A DNA stretch of 64,000 bases. Origin: Candidatus Heimdallarchaeota archaeon (lineage in GTDB: Archaea; Asgardarchaeota; Heimdallarchaeia; Heimdallarchaeales; Heimdallarchaeaceae). The translations under genes and the position numbers were made by a program. Positions within the stretch are counted from its first letter, which is position 1. Each line of letters starts with the position of its first letter. Of this stretch, positions 1-9,294 are shown piece by piece. The stretch lies in contig JAUVXV010000002.1 in assembly GCA_030603365.1 (NCBI GenBank), positions 402,757 through 466,756 on the forward strand, given 5' to 3'. Below the pieces are notes generated by a model. That model was given only the letters and a program-made list of their open reading frames with translations. It was not told the DNA's origin and ran no database searches.

Positions 1-1616
1 GCAAGAGTTGCAATTATTCGAGTATTCTCTGTAACTTCCTTCAATGATGGTAGTGAGAAGAGAAGCATAACAACAGCAATCCCCATAAATGTTAAACCGA
101 TACCATTCCCCATAATTTTCTTAGAGAAAAGATATCCTAACAGTATACTAACTCCAATGAAGAATGCTCCAGTTGCACCCATAAACATCCATTGTTCTAA
201 TGATGTATCCCAACCATCAGGAACAAAAAACGAACCATAAACTAGATATTGAGATACATAGATTCCAATTCCTCCTACAATAAAAGTTAATCCTAAACCT
301 AGTGAAAAAGAACCAGTCCTCTTTGGTTTAACTTTCTTTATTCCTCTGATGACTTCTATAACATCTACTCTTGCAGCTCTTATAGCTGGAAACACACCTG
401 CTCCTACTGACAAAATCAAACCTAGAACTATTGAGTACGTTACCGCCCCAAACGTTACAGTAGGCTGAAGGATAATAAAACCCTCGAAAAATGTTTGACC
501 AATTTGGTACACTAAGAAGACAGACATTCCATAGCCTCCTGCAACTCCTAGAAATGATCCGAAAATACCCAAAACAGTAGATTCTATCAAAAATAATTGA
601 ACAATTTCTTTTCTTTTTGAGCCTATAGCTCTCAAAATACCCAATTGCTGAATTCTGTCTTCAACCTGTATAAGTTGTATATTAACTAAAAGGAGAATAC
701 CAGCAAAAATTATTAGGGCACCAAATAGATTAAAAGCAATCAGTACATCCCCTAAAATTTCTTCAGATGCTTCAAGTATTAAAGCACGAAAAGCAATAAC
801 AATGAGTCCCTTGGCTTCAGCATCTATTAATATCTTGAGTTCTTCTTCCACCTGTTTAGCATATTCATTTTCTATTGGATTTTCTTCATGATTTGCACTC
901 AGAGCAATGTTGATATCAGAACACTCATTTGATGAATAACCAACAATGGATCTTACATTATCAATACTGGTCCATATAGCTCTTCCCCCAAATTGCTTCC
1001 CCTTACCTAAATCACCTATAAAATCAATAATCTTCATATCATATGTTTTATATTCATATCTCAAAGTTCCTGTAGTATTCAACTCTGCAATTCTAATTTT
1101 AATTATAGACCCTATAGTAACATTTAGATCTTCTTGTAATTCTGACCCTAACAAAACATGAGATTCATTTGTGAAATAATTTGTTAATTGTGATTGAGAT
1201 ATCTCTGTTTCATTTTCATAATAGAACTTCCCAAACACTGGATCTTCATCCAGCTCAACCCCAACAACATTAATACCTTTTTCTAGATCTCCAGTTTCAA
1301 GATTATATACTGCTACTTCTTGCATAACTCTCGCATTTATAGCCGCAAACTCTATTTCTGATGAATTGATTTGGTCAATTATTGCGCTATAATTTTCAAT
1401 AGGAAAACCAAATCCACTGATGATAATGTCATTTTCTCCTATTGCTTCCACAAAGAAATCTAAAGCTTCTTCTGTGAAACTTGTAATCGTAATCTGAACT
1501 CCCACCATTAATGAAACCCCAAGTGAGATTGCAATTAAAGTACCTATGTTCTTTCCGAGTCTTCGTTTGAATGTTTTTCGGAAAAGATTTGTAATATAAT
1601 TCATAATAGTAACCAT
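1..1616 (-). CDS. ABC transporter permease, FtsX/MacB type (3' part cut by window edge)
   Basis: The reading frame runs open from an ATG at 1616 (alternative ATG at 1604) to the left edge, about 538 codons, so the C-terminus lies outside. The translation begins with a basic segment and a membrane helix (IAISLGVSLMVGV), followed by a roughly 280-residue extracytoplasmic region typical of MacB-like permeases. Then comes the FtsX membrane domain with the family motif QLGILRAIGSKRKEI near 600-650. Further hydrophobic segments follow up to the edge, suggesting a two-FtsX-domain protein. Such proteins work with an ATPase subunit to move lipids, lipoproteins or peptides out of the membrane by mechanotransmission; the partner ATPase is not in this window. 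A TATA-like box on this strand (1655-1662) lies about 40 bases before the start. Substrate unknown. Confidence 0.85.
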   Translation of the reverse strand, partial: MVTIMNYITNLFRKTFKRRLGKNIGTLIAISLGVSLMVGVQITITSFTEEALDFFVEAIGENDIIISGFGFPIENYSAIIDQINSSEIEFAAINARVMQEVAVYNLETGDLEKGINVVGVELDEDPVFGKFYYENETEISQSQLTNYFTNESHVLLGSELQEDLNVTIGSIIKIRIAELNTTGTLRYEYKTYDMKIIDFIGDLGKGKQFGGRAIWTSIDNVRSIVGYSSNECSDINIALSANHEENPIENEYAKQVEEELKILIDAEAKGLIVIAFRALILEASEEILGDVLIAFNLFGALIIFAGILLLVNIQLIQVEDRIQQLGILRAIGSKRKEIVQLFLIESTVLGIFGSFLGVAGGYGMSVFLVYQIGQTFFEGFIILQPTVTFGAVTYSIVLGLILSVGAGVFPAIRAARVDVIEVIRGIKKVKPKRTGSFSLGLGLTFIVGGIGIYVSQYLVYGSFFVPDGWDTSLEQWMFMGATGAFFIGVSILLGYLFSKKIMGNGIGLTFMGIAVVMLLFSLPSLKEVTENTRIIATL

Positions 1617-1748
1617 TAAACTAAGTATTCAATGAATTTCAGTGGTTTTTCAAGTATATAAACTGTTATTTTTGTAGAAAATATTTATCAGTAATATGTT
1701 ATATATTTTAACTAAACATTCTTAAAACAGTAGTTTGGATATTTAACT

Positions 1749-2321
1749 GTGTCTGATATTTATAAAACTAAATCACCTTATATTGGCGAAAAAATAAAAC
1801 TCCGTCCTTTAGAAAAAGATGATTTAGATGATATCATGGAACATTGGAACACTTATGAATCTAGAATTGGTTTAGGTTTATTAATACCTATGTCCTCAAT
1901 GATGGAAGCTGAATTCATTGAAAGTGTTCATAATAAGGCAAAAAGCGGAAAAGAGTATGTTTTTGCAATTGAAGAAATTTCAACCGAAAATTTCCTTGGA
2001 ACTTGTGGAATAGGAACAATCAATTCTGTAAGTAGATCTGCAGAATTGGGAATTACCATTCATAATCCTGCAAACCATAGTAAAGGATATGGAACAGATA
2101 CAATGAGATGTCTTATCAGTTTTGGTTTTAATATTCTAAATCTTCATCGTATTGAGCTTTTGGTAATGGAATATAATGAACGAGCGATCCATGTTTATAA
2201 TAAAGTTGGATTCAAGGAAGTGGGAAGAAAGAGAGAGGCTCATTTTCTACAAGGTATCTATTATGATGTAGTTGTAATGGATATTCTGGAAGATGAATTT
2301 AGGAAGATCTATTCAGAATAG
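1749..2321 (+). CDS. GNAT family N-acetyltransferase, RimJ/RimL-like
   Basis: This 190-residue protein has the layout of a RimJ/RimL-type GCN5-related N-acetyltransferase: an early beta strand with IKLRPLEKDDLDD, a central strand region ending in SAELGITIHNPANHSKGYGT where the acetyl-CoA pyrophosphate loop (Q/R-x-x-G-x-G/A-like, here SKGYGT) sits, and a C-terminal NERAIHVYNKVGFKEVGR that is the usual GNAT closing helix and strand. It would transfer an acetyl group from acetyl-CoA to a protein N-terminus or small amine; the substrate cannot be read. Translation starts at GTG, with no ATG upstream in frame. The next gene, an MFS exporter, follows after 56 bases but has its own TATA-like element. 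Confidence 0.85.
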   Translation: MSDIYKTKSPYIGEKIKLRPLEKDDLDDIMEHWNTYESRIGLGLLIPMSSMMEAEFIESVHNKAKSGKEYVFAIEEISTENFLGTCGIGTINSVSRSAELGITIHNPANHSKGYGTDTMRCLISFGFNILNLHRIELLVMEYNERAIHVYNKVGFKEVGRKREAHFLQGIYYDVVVMDILEDEFRKIYSE

Positions 2322-2377
2322 CATCGGACTCATACACAAATCTTATAATTAACTAGATTTTCCACATTCTGTCTCTA

Positions 2378-3940
2378 ATGAACAAAAATAGCAAAGAAGG
2401 GGCAGACGACAAGAGTACTATGAAGGTCTGGGTTCTTATTTCAGCAACAGGAATTGGAGCATTTTTAGCTTCTCTCGATGGAACTATAGTTAATATCAGC
2501 TTACCACAGATGATGGATAGTTTAGGTGTAGCACAGCATCAGATTCAGTGGGTAGTTTTATGTTATCTTCTAACTATGATTGCCTTTACAACAGTTTCAG
2601 GAGATTTGGGTGACAGATTCTCTAATAAAAAAGTCTTTCAGATCGGTATGATTGTTTTTTCATTAGCTTCGCTTCTTTGTTTTTTTGCTAGATCTTTGTT
2701 TGTCTTAGTTCTTTTCAGAATCATACAAGGTATAGGAGCTACAGGATTAGTAGCAAATGGTATGGCTATTATAACAAGGTTTACAACAAGGGAAAATAGA
2801 GGTTTAGCAATAGGATTGAACTCCTTACTTATTGCAGTTGGAATATCTTTAGGACCTATTCTTGGTGGAGCTTTAACTGAATTTCTTGACGGTGTTTTGA
2901 ATGGATATTCAGGATGGCCCTTTATATTTCTCATAAACGTACCCATTGGTTTAATTGGCTTCTTCTGGGTTCAACATATTATACCTCCTACTCCTCCTCT
3001 CCAAGAAAGTCGACGTAAAGCTGATATTCTAGGTTCAATTTCATTGTCAGGTTTTCTGTTCCTATTGGTGTTCTGTTTTAGTGTTTTTGCTAGTATATTT
3101 GATAAATTAATTTTTGGTTCAAACGCAGATATATGGACTGAAACTGGACTAACTACGAATATCAATCTATATAGTACGTTTGGTCAACATGCTTCAGTAT
3201 GGGCAGGATTGAGTTTTGCTATGAGCATAATTTTTCTTATCTTTTTTATCTTCTGGGAGAAAAAAACACCTCATCCTGTAGTCGATTTGTCAATGTTCAA
3301 GAATCGAAGGTTTACAGTTGGTATTTTTTCAGGGGTTTTAGCATATCTTGGTTTATGTGTGATTATCTATCAATTACCTTTCTTTGTTCAACAAATCCTG
3401 CATTATGATACTTTCCGAACAGGTGTAGCAATCATGGGGACACCAATTGGATTGGCACTTGCAGCTGTAGCCTCAGGAGCAGTAGCCAATAAAATTGATG
3501 TTAAATATCTTTCTACAACGGGAATCGGTATAATGATGTTAGCTCTTGTGTTAGGTGCCTTATTCATTACTGATGTTGTTCCAACAGTAGTAATAGTAAT
3601 AATATCTTCAATTATTGGAATAGCTTTGGGGATTTTCATAGCACCTAATAATACTTCTGTAATGTCAGCTGCGCCTGAAAAGAAACTTGGTATAGCCAAC
3701 AGTATGCTGAGTCTTTCAACTAATGTTGGATTCAGTTTGGGAACAGCACTAGCAACTGCTGTTTTTGTTTATACTCAAAACGTATTTCAAAGAGCTAATG
3801 GTGGTTCAATAGATGATGTCATTAACTATGTTCCAGCTATGAGAGTGCTATTTGGTGTATTTGCTGGGTTCATGCTATTCTCTACAATATTCTCATATTT
3901 CAGAGGACCAAAAATTGAGATAGAAAATAATAAGACTTGA
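2378..3940 (+). CDS. MFS drug:H+ antiporter, DHA2 family (14 TM)
   Basis: The 520-residue protein is almost wholly hydrophobic with about 14 membrane segments, as in the EmrB/QacA (DHA2) group of major facilitator transporters. Motif D1 of that family is visible as LDGTIVNISLPQM (about residues 33-45), the motif-A-like GDLGDRFSNKK lies in the loop between helices 2 and 3, and helix 5 carries the glycine/proline-rich antiporter motif (LIAVGISLGPILGGAL). It probably exports hydrophobic or cationic compounds in exchange for protons; the substrate is unknown. The ATG follows a TATA-like CTTATAAT at 2342-2349 by about 30 bases, so the leader is very short. The upstream GNAT gene could be co-functional, but no direct link is visible. 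Confidence 0.92.
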   Translation: MNKNSKEGADDKSTMKVWVLISATGIGAFLASLDGTIVNISLPQMMDSLGVAQHQIQWVVLCYLLTMIAFTTVSGDLGDRFSNKKVFQIGMIVFSLASLLCFFARSLFVLVLFRIIQGIGATGLVANGMAIITRFTTRENRGLAIGLNSLLIAVGISLGPILGGALTEFLDGVLNGYSGWPFIFLINVPIGLIGFFWVQHIIPPTPPLQESRRKADILGSISLSGFLFLLVFCFSVFASIFDKLIFGSNADIWTETGLTTNINLYSTFGQHASVWAGLSFAMSIIFLIFFIFWEKKTPHPVVDLSMFKNRRFTVGIFSGVLAYLGLCVIIYQLPFFVQQILHYDTFRTGVAIMGTPIGLALAAVASGAVANKIDVKYLSTTGIGIMMLALVLGALFITDVVPTVVIVIISSIIGIALGIFIAPNNTSVMSAAPEKKLGIANSMLSLSTNVGFSLGTALATAVFVYTQNVFQRANGGSIDDVINYVPAMRVLFGVFAGFMLFSTIFSYFRGPKIEIENNKT

Positions 3941-3942
3941 AA

Positions 3943-4998
3943 TCAAATCTTACAGAAATTTGTTACAAGTTTTATTGTATTAATTATGTCGTCTACCAAT
4001 AGAAGACCAGCGTTAGCATGAATATATCTACAAGGAACAGATACAACTCCTGAGGGCACTCCAGCTCTTGTTCTAGATATCGCTCCAGCATCAGTTCCTC
4101 CATATGTTGGTTTCTTGTACTGCCATTTTATGTTGTCCACTTCCGCAGCTTGTTTAATCCTATCTAGTATTTTTTTTGGTACAATCAAAGATCTATCTGC
4201 AGCTGTAACAGCAGGTCCATCTCCCAATTTAGTTACTATTTTCTGATTAGGAACACCAGGAACATCACTTGCAATAGTATTTTCAAGTGCTAGAGCTATA
4301 CTTGGTTCTAATGTATAGCCAGCTACCATTGCACCTCTTCCACCAACTTCCTCTTGAACTGCGAAATTAATCAATAAGGTATGTGGAATTTCTGCATCCT
4401 TTAGTTCTTCCAGTACATGTATAATTACATTACAAGCAGTTCTATCGTCGAATGCTTTTCCTAGAAGAGTGTCATCATTAAGCTTTTTACATTCAGTATA
4501 AAATGTACCAACGGAACCAATATCCAAACCTAGGGCTAATACAGCTTTTTTATCTTTACACCCTATATCTACAAACATTTCATTAATTGCTGGAACTTGT
4601 TCTCTTTCATCGGGTTTTGTAATATGAGGTGGTGCTGCTCCTACAACACCCAGAATCTGTTCTTTTTTCACTGTTTGAAATTGTAGTAAAGCTCCTAGCA
4701 TGAGTCTTTTATCTATACCACCTAAAGTTTCAATCGTGAGAAAACCCTTATCATCTATGTGTGAGATCATAAATCCTACTTCATCAACATGACCATCTAG
4801 CATAATTCTTAATCCATTTGGATCAGTTCCTTCTTTTATTGCTAGAACATTTCCTAACGGGTCAATCCAAGCTTTATCTACACCTAATTTTTCCAACTTA
4901 ATCAGGATATAATCAGTTACTTCTTCCTCGTGTCCAGGAACTCCAATAAGATTGCTTAATTCAATTTGTGTGTTAATTACGCTCTCTCTGTTTACCAT
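3943..4998 (-). CDS. M42 family aminopeptidase (glutamyl aminopeptidase/TET-like)
   Basis: A 351-residue cytosolic di-metal peptidase of the M42 family, which in archaea forms dodecameric tetrahedral (TET) particles that trim peptides after proteasome action. Metal and catalytic signatures are in order: GHVDEVG (first metal His/Asp), GKAFDDRTAC (bridging Asp), VQEEVGGRGA (general-base and metal Glu pair) and RYIHANAG (last metal His). The length is standard. It lies tail to tail with the MFS gene (2-base gap) and is divergent from fixA. Sequence alone cannot say whether it prefers acidic, basic or neutral residues; annotations as endoglucanase in this family are historical errors. Confidence 0.93.
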   Translation of the reverse strand: MVNRESVINTQIELSNLIGVPGHEEEVTDYILIKLEKLGVDKAWIDPLGNVLAIKEGTDPNGLRIMLDGHVDEVGFMISHIDDKGFLTIETLGGIDKRLMLGALLQFQTVKKEQILGVVGAAPPHITKPDEREQVPAINEMFVDIGCKDKKAVLALGLDIGSVGTFYTECKKLNDDTLLGKAFDDRTACNVIIHVLEELKDAEIPHTLLINFAVQEEVGGRGAMVAGYTLEPSIALALENTIASDVPGVPNQKIVTKLGDGPAVTAADRSLIVPKKILDRIKQAAEVDNIKWQYKKPTYGGTDAGAISRTRAGVPSGVVSVPCRYIHANAGLLLVDDIINTIKLVTNFCKI

Positions 4999-5124
4999 TT
5001 TGATTTCAAAAAGAATTTTGAAAGAATTTTATTAAAACTTTCTATATGAATTGGATGATTCTGAACTAAATTTGATAAGTAGTAATCTTTATTTAATCCA
5101 ATTTTTCACTTAACGTTGAGTACT

Positions 5125-5925
5125 ATGAAAATTATTGTGTTTATAGACCAGATTGTAAGCACACAAGTTAAACTTCAAGGTGTAGATTATTTTGATCCCT
5201 CAAAAGTAAATGAGGATGATTTAGTTATCAATCCAACAAGTAAAAACGCCATTGAAGGTGCTCTAAAATTGAAAGATAGTTTAGAAGCAACAGTAACTGC
5301 AGTGTGTGTAAGAGGTTTAAAACCAATCAAAGCTTTAAGAGAAGCTATTGCTATGGGATGTACTGACGCAATTGAAATTGCTGATGAAATATTATATACT
5401 GAAGATCCTTTACTTCTTGCTAAGATTTACGTAGATGTTTTGGAGAAATTCGGTGATTTTGATTTAGTTTTTCTAGGTGTTGAAGAACAATCTACAAGCT
5501 CGTATGCTGTTGGAGCAATGCTTGCAGAAAAATTAGGTTTACCTAGTGTTCTATATGCTGAGGAAATGGAAACTATTGATAGTGGTTTTCAAGTAGGACA
5601 TGTTCTAGAAGGAGGAAGAAATATTGTCACTATTCCTAAGAAAGCTCTAATAAGTGTTAGTGACAGTCAATATTTTACTCCTAGATATACTTCTATGAGA
5701 GGAATTCTAACTGCAAAAAGAGCAGAAATACCATCTTGGACAGCAGCAGACTTAGGATTAAGTACCGGTGTTGCAGGAAAAGAAGCAGCGTCTCTTCAAC
5801 AAGTCTCTTTAACCAATATTGTGATTGAAAGAGAAAGCTACATAATCAACGAAGGAGAACCTGAAGAAATGGTAGATAAGCTTCTTGCGAAATTAAAAGA
5901 AGATGAAGTTAAATTGGGAGCGTGA
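5125..5925 (+). CDS. fixA: Electron transfer flavoprotein beta subunit (FixA/EtfB)
   Basis: The 266-residue product is the beta subunit of an electron transfer flavoprotein. It starts with MKIIVFIDQI and shows the ETF nucleotide-binding features: conserved AIEGALKLKD, the signature LREAIAMGCTDAIEI, and the region DLVFLGVEEQSTSSYAVG. The beta subunit normally binds the second nucleotide (AMP, or FAD in bifurcating ETFs) and pairs with the alpha subunit encoded 5 bases downstream. I chose the ATG at 5125 over an in-frame TTG at 5116 because a TATA-like TTTATTTA (about 5090-5097) places transcription start near 5119. Together with fixC and fixX it makes up a FixABCX-type system for moving electrons between acyl-CoA or NADH, ferredoxin and quinone. 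Confidence 0.93.
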   Translation: MKIIVFIDQIVSTQVKLQGVDYFDPSKVNEDDLVINPTSKNAIEGALKLKDSLEATVTAVCVRGLKPIKALREAIAMGCTDAIEIADEILYTEDPLLLAKIYVDVLEKFGDFDLVFLGVEEQSTSSYAVGAMLAEKLGLPSVLYAEEMETIDSGFQVGHVLEGGRNIVTIPKKALISVSDSQYFTPRYTSMRGILTAKRAEIPSWTAADLGLSTGVAGKEAASLQQVSLTNIVIERESYIINEGEPEEMVDKLLAKLKEDEVKLGA

Positions 5926-5930
5926 AATAA

Positions 5931-6887
5931 ATGAAGATACTAGTATACGGACAAATCAGAGATAATTTACTTGAAGAAAATCTTCTTGGTATTCTCAATA
6001 AGCTTTCTGAGGTTTTTCAAGGTAGTGAGATTTATGCTGCAATTCTTGGAAGTCAGATTAACAACGAATGGACTGGAGAATTGGGAAAACATGGTGTTAA
6101 GAAGGTATATACTGTTGAAGCACCAGAATTAGAGAATTATCTAAGTCGTCCTTATGTTAAATCCATGCTTGAGATTATTGAAAAAGCAGAACCAACTTTA
6201 GTTATGGCTGCTGGTACTGTGTTTGGTGAAGACTTGATTCCAAGATTAGCAGTACATCATGGTGTATCATGCGCACAGAGAGTTGTAAATATCACCTTGG
6301 AAGGAGAAGATATTCTTTTCCATACACCAGTCAGAGATGATCAAGCTATGAAGATTACTAAAATTGAAGGTGTAATCAAGTTTGCAACATCACGTACTGG
6401 AGCTTTCTTTGAAAATGAAAATCCTTCAGGAAGTGCTCCTGAAATAGAAAAAGTTGAAATTTCATTTGATGCTGATGATATGGTTGTTAAGCATGTTGAA
6501 GTTAGGAAAGCAGAAAGAACAGTTAATTTGAAAGATGCCAAACTAATCGTAGCTGGAGGAAGAGGAGTAGGCGGAAAAGATAATTTCCAGATTCTTAAAG
6601 ATTTAGCTGAACTCCTTGGAGGAGAAATTGGTGCAACTCGAGCTTGTACCGATGTTCATTGGATAGAAGAAACTTATGAGATTGGACAAACTGGTCAATC
6701 AGTATCTCCTGACATATATATTGCAGCTGGAATTTCAGGTGCTCCTCAACATTTAAGCGGTGTAAAAGCAAAAACTTTTATTGCAATCAATACTGATGAG
6801 GGTGCTCCAATACTCAAGTATGCTGACTATGGAATCATTGGAGACTTACTTGTAATTTTACCCTTACTCAAGAAGAAGTTAGAGTAA
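5931..6887 (+). CDS. fixB: Electron transfer flavoprotein alpha subunit (FixB/EtfA)
   Basis: The 318-residue alpha subunit has an N-terminal alpha/beta domain and a C-terminal FAD-binding domain that carries the family signature: GGRGVGGKDNF, then GEIGATRACTDVHWI, GQTGQSVSPDIYIAAGISG and the terminal INTDEGAPILKYADYGIIGD. These elements hold the FAD that passes electrons to the FixC quinone oxidoreductase. It follows fixA by 5 bases and is surely co-transcribed and co-assembled with it. A T-rich run (6891-6906) just after the stop probably ends the fixAB transcript. Whether the complex bifurcates electrons cannot be told from this subunit alone; the presence of fixC and fixX favours it. Confidence 0.93.
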   Translation: MKILVYGQIRDNLLEENLLGILNKLSEVFQGSEIYAAILGSQINNEWTGELGKHGVKKVYTVEAPELENYLSRPYVKSMLEIIEKAEPTLVMAAGTVFGEDLIPRLAVHHGVSCAQRVVNITLEGEDILFHTPVRDDQAMKITKIEGVIKFATSRTGAFFENENPSGSAPEIEKVEISFDADDMVVKHVEVRKAERTVNLKDAKLIVAGGRGVGGKDNFQILKDLAELLGGEIGATRACTDVHWIEETYEIGQTGQSVSPDIYIAAGISGAPQHLSGVKAKTFIAINTDEGAPILKYADYGIIGDLLVILPLLKKKLE

Positions 6888-6890
6888 AAC

Positions 6891-6906
6891 TTCTTTCTTT
6901 TTTTCC
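6891..6906 (+). terminator. T-rich terminator after fixB
   Basis: A pyrimidine run dominated by T begins right after the fixB stop (cttctttctttttttcc). Archaeal RNA polymerase terminates at such U-runs without needing a hairpin. The next gene has its own TATA-like box at 6923-6930, which supports a transcript boundary here. Confidence 0.5.
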
Positions 6907-6951
6907 ATTTAAATCCCCAAGATTTATATTATTTCAATTTTGCATATAATT

Positions 6952-7638
6952 GTGAAAGGAATATTCAGGAATGAAAGAGCTACTGAAATAGCAAATAATC
7001 GAACACCAATTAAATTCTTACCCAATGCTAAGATTATTCTTCATTTAATTGCAGGAAAATCATCTACAATTGATAAGAACTATAACATCGAGTTGATTTC
7101 GAGAAATCCTAAACTCCTCAAACCCATCAAATATATGGGGATGGAATTAAGTCACACTTTTGATGGTTTTCTAACTCACACTTCAGATCTTTCAGGAGTT
7201 GCTAGATCATATGTTCACCTTTATCGTAAAGGTATAATTGAAGCTGTTGAAGGAAGTCTTTTTAAACCTGTAGCATCGAATTTGGAAATCCCTAGTATTG
7301 CATTCGAAGAAGAGATTCTGAAAGCTGTCCCTGATTATATTGAAGTTTTCAAACAAATTTCTGTTAATCCTCCTTTCAGTATTTATTTAACTTTAGTCCA
7401 GATTCGAGATTATACGATGAAATTGAATAAAGAAATTCTTGGTGTTCATCCTGTTCCTGTTGATAGAGATGAACTAAGACTACCAGAGATTTTTATTGAA
7501 GATTATGAACAAACAGTAGATATTCCCAGACTTTTTCAACCTTGGTTTGATGAAATATGGACTGTTTGTGGAATGTTCAAATCTTTCAATTACGATGAAC
7601 ATGGGAATTGGGGTTATGGATTGAACTCTAACAAGTGA
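6952..7638 (+). CDS. Standalone homologue of the C-terminal half of AlbA_2 (Schlafen-like) proteins
   Basis: The product (about 229 residues from the GTG) has no nucleotide-binding motif or membrane segment. The order ERATEIANNRTPIKF, then AKIILHLI, then VARSYVHLYRKGIIEAVEG and SIAFEEEILKAVPDYIEV resembles, from memory, the region that follows the AlbA_2 (Schlafen-like) domain in archaeal and bacterial multidomain proteins. The AlbA_2 domain itself is absent here. I prefer the GTG at 6952 to the TTG at 6940: a TATA-like TTTATATT at 6923-6930 puts transcription start on this GTG, making the mRNA leaderless. It sits between fixB and fixC but has its own promoter, so a role in the Fix system is not implied. 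Family assignment is tentative and the function is unknown. Confidence 0.7.
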   Translation: MKGIFRNERATEIANNRTPIKFLPNAKIILHLIAGKSSTIDKNYNIELISRNPKLLKPIKYMGMELSHTFDGFLTHTSDLSGVARSYVHLYRKGIIEAVEGSLFKPVASNLEIPSIAFEEEILKAVPDYIEVFKQISVNPPFSIYLTLVQIRDYTMKLNKEILGVHPVPVDRDELRLPEIFIEDYEQTVDIPRLFQPWFDEIWTVCGMFKSFNYDEHGNWGYGLNSNK

Positions 7639-7663
7639 AATCGTAATTTGACAAGTAGTATGA

Positions 7664-7671
7664 TTTATAAA
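7664..7671 (+). promoter_or_regulatory. TATA box of the fixC-fixX transcript
   Basis: The octamer TTTATAAA is centred about 28 bases before the fixC ATG at 7696. In archaea transcription begins 24-28 bases downstream of the TATA centre, so the fixCX message should be leaderless or nearly so. It separates fixCX from the gene upstream. Confidence 0.6.
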
Positions 7672-7695
7672 TCGATATTTTGAACTCAAAGCATA

Positions 7696-8991
7696 ATGTC
7701 AGAAGAATATGATTTTGATGTTGCTATAGTTGGTGCAGGACCAGCAGGTATTGCAGCAGCTTTGACACTAGCACGAGCAGGAATAGAAACAGTTGTTCTA
7801 GAAAGAGGTCAATATCCTGGTTCTAAAAATGTTAGTGGCGCAGCACTTTATGGTCCAGTACTACACGAACTAGTCCCAAACTACTGGGAAGATGACAAAT
7901 CATTTGAAAGATACCTAACAACTAAGAAAATTTCTTTACTTTCTGAATCACGTTCTGTAACAATAGATGCAGATCTTAGAAATTTTTCTCAACCACCATA
8001 TAATGGAGTTACAGTAATCAGACCTAAATTTGACAGATGGTTAGCAGAAAAAGCTGAAGAAGCAGGAGCTATGATTCTTCCAGATACCATGGTAGAGGAT
8101 TTAGTATGGAAAGAAAAACAAGTTGTTGGTGTTAAATCAGGTGAAGAGGAACTCAAAGCTAAACTAATTATCATAGCTGAAGGAGCTAATAGTCTATTAG
8201 TTGAAAAAGCAAATTTGATGAAGAAACCCAAACCTAAGCATTATGCTTTAGGTATGAAAGAAACATATGAACTTTCTAGTAAGAAAATAGAAGAAAGATT
8301 TCATCTTAGTGAGAATGAAGGTATAAGTAATGAAATTCTAGGGCATACCAAAGGTATTCCAGGAGGAGGTTTTTACTATACAAATAAAGAGACAGTCTCT
8401 TTTGGTTTGATTTTGAACATGGATGTCTTGACTAAAAAGAAACTTGAAGCTCCAGATGTTTTTGAAGAATTCAAGAATCACTCTTACATAAGTAAACTTC
8501 TCAAAGATGCAAAGATGGTAGAATATTCCGCTCATATTATTCCAGAAGGTGGTTTTAAGCACATGCCAAAGCTGTATGGTAATGGTGTTTTAGTTGCTGG
8601 TGATGCAGCTGGAATGGTATTAAACGCTGGACTCTACATTGAAGGAATCAATTTTGCTTTAGAATCAGGCAGAATAGCTGGTGAATCAGCAATAGAAATT
8701 CTCAAATCTAATAAATTCAATAAAAGTGGTACAAAATTGTACAAAAAGAATCTTAAGAAAAGTTTTGCTTACAAAGATTTGAAAACATTCAGAAGAGCTT
8801 CGCATTTCTTAGAAAATAAGCATATGTTCACTACAGTGCCAGATTTATTAACAGTATTAATGGAGAAACTTCTAAGAAATGATGGAAAACCCAGAAAAAG
8901 AATCGTTATGACTGCCATTGGTCATATACTAAGAAAAACACCTCTTTGGGGGATGTTTAAACTGTTATTAGGAGCGGTGAGATCATTATGA
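7696..8991 (+). CDS. fixC: FixC: FAD-dependent electron transfer flavoprotein-quinone oxidoreductase
   Basis: The 431-residue flavoprotein belongs to the geranylgeranyl reductase/ETF-quinone oxidoreductase superfamily. The N-terminus has the Rossmann dinucleotide motif VAIVGAGPAGIAAALTLARAG and the ribose-binding Glu in VVLERG; the second FAD contact is GVLVAGDAAGMVLNAG near residue 300. The C-terminal 100 residues are basic and amphipathic, suited to membrane contact. FixC takes electrons from the FixAB flavoprotein and passes them to quinone, with fixX supplying the iron-sulfur cluster that full-length ETF-QO carries in one chain. The stop overlaps the fixX start by 4 bases (ATGA), so the two are translationally coupled. 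It is distinguished from a lipid-saturating geranylgeranyl reductase by its fixAB and fixX neighbours. Confidence 0.9.
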   Translation: MSEEYDFDVAIVGAGPAGIAAALTLARAGIETVVLERGQYPGSKNVSGAALYGPVLHELVPNYWEDDKSFERYLTTKKISLLSESRSVTIDADLRNFSQPPYNGVTVIRPKFDRWLAEKAEEAGAMILPDTMVEDLVWKEKQVVGVKSGEEELKAKLIIIAEGANSLLVEKANLMKKPKPKHYALGMKETYELSSKKIEERFHLSENEGISNEILGHTKGIPGGGFYYTNKETVSFGLILNMDVLTKKKLEAPDVFEEFKNHSYISKLLKDAKMVEYSAHIIPEGGFKHMPKLYGNGVLVAGDAAGMVLNAGLYIEGINFALESGRIAGESAIEILKSNKFNKSGTKLYKKNLKKSFAYKDLKTFRRASHFLENKHMFTTVPDLLTVLMEKLLRNDGKPRKRIVMTAIGHILRKTPLWGMFKLLLGAVRSL

Positions 8992-9290
8992 GCAAAGTAC
9001 AATCTATTGAGGAAAAATTGGATCTAACAAAGTTTATATCAGATCAGAATTATGCACATATTACTATTAATCCAGAGATTTGTAAATCGAAATGTACTAC
9101 ATTCCAATGTGTATATGGGTGTCCTTCAAGTTGTTACAAATTTACCGAAGGTGACGAAGCTGAAGGACCTGTATCTTTTGATTACATTTCTTGTCTGGAA
9201 TGTGGTACCTGTAAACTTGTATGTCCTCATGAAAGTGTTGAATGGCACTATCCTAAGGGCGGATTTGGTGTTGAATTCAAACATAGTTAA
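8988..9290 (+). CDS. fixX: FixX: ferredoxin-like protein
   Basis: A 100-residue ferredoxin-like partner of FixC. The C-terminal half carries CLECGTCKLVCPHES, a four-cysteine [4Fe-4S] motif. The first half has a second Cys set (CKSKCTTFQC and GCPSSC) in the place where FixX and ETF-QO proteins have a degenerate second cluster. It continues directly from fixC with a 4-base overlap. Its role is to take electrons from FixC or the ETF and hand them on to quinone or ferredoxin. Its stop is followed at once by a strong hairpin that ends the operon. Confidence 0.92.
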   Translation: MSKVQSIEEKLDLTKFISDQNYAHITINPEICKSKCTTFQCVYGCPSSCYKFTEGDEAEGPVSFDYISCLECGTCKLVCPHESVEWHYPKGGFGVEFKHS

Positions 9291-9294
9291 TTTT

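Noticed and set aside
3943..4998. Cellulase/endoglucanase
   Set aside because: Metal ligands are those of M42 aminopeptidases; the cellulase name is a legacy error in the family.
7696..8991. Geranylgeranyl reductase for lipid saturation
   Set aside because: Overlapping fixX and nearby fixAB identify it as FixC, though the fold is shared.
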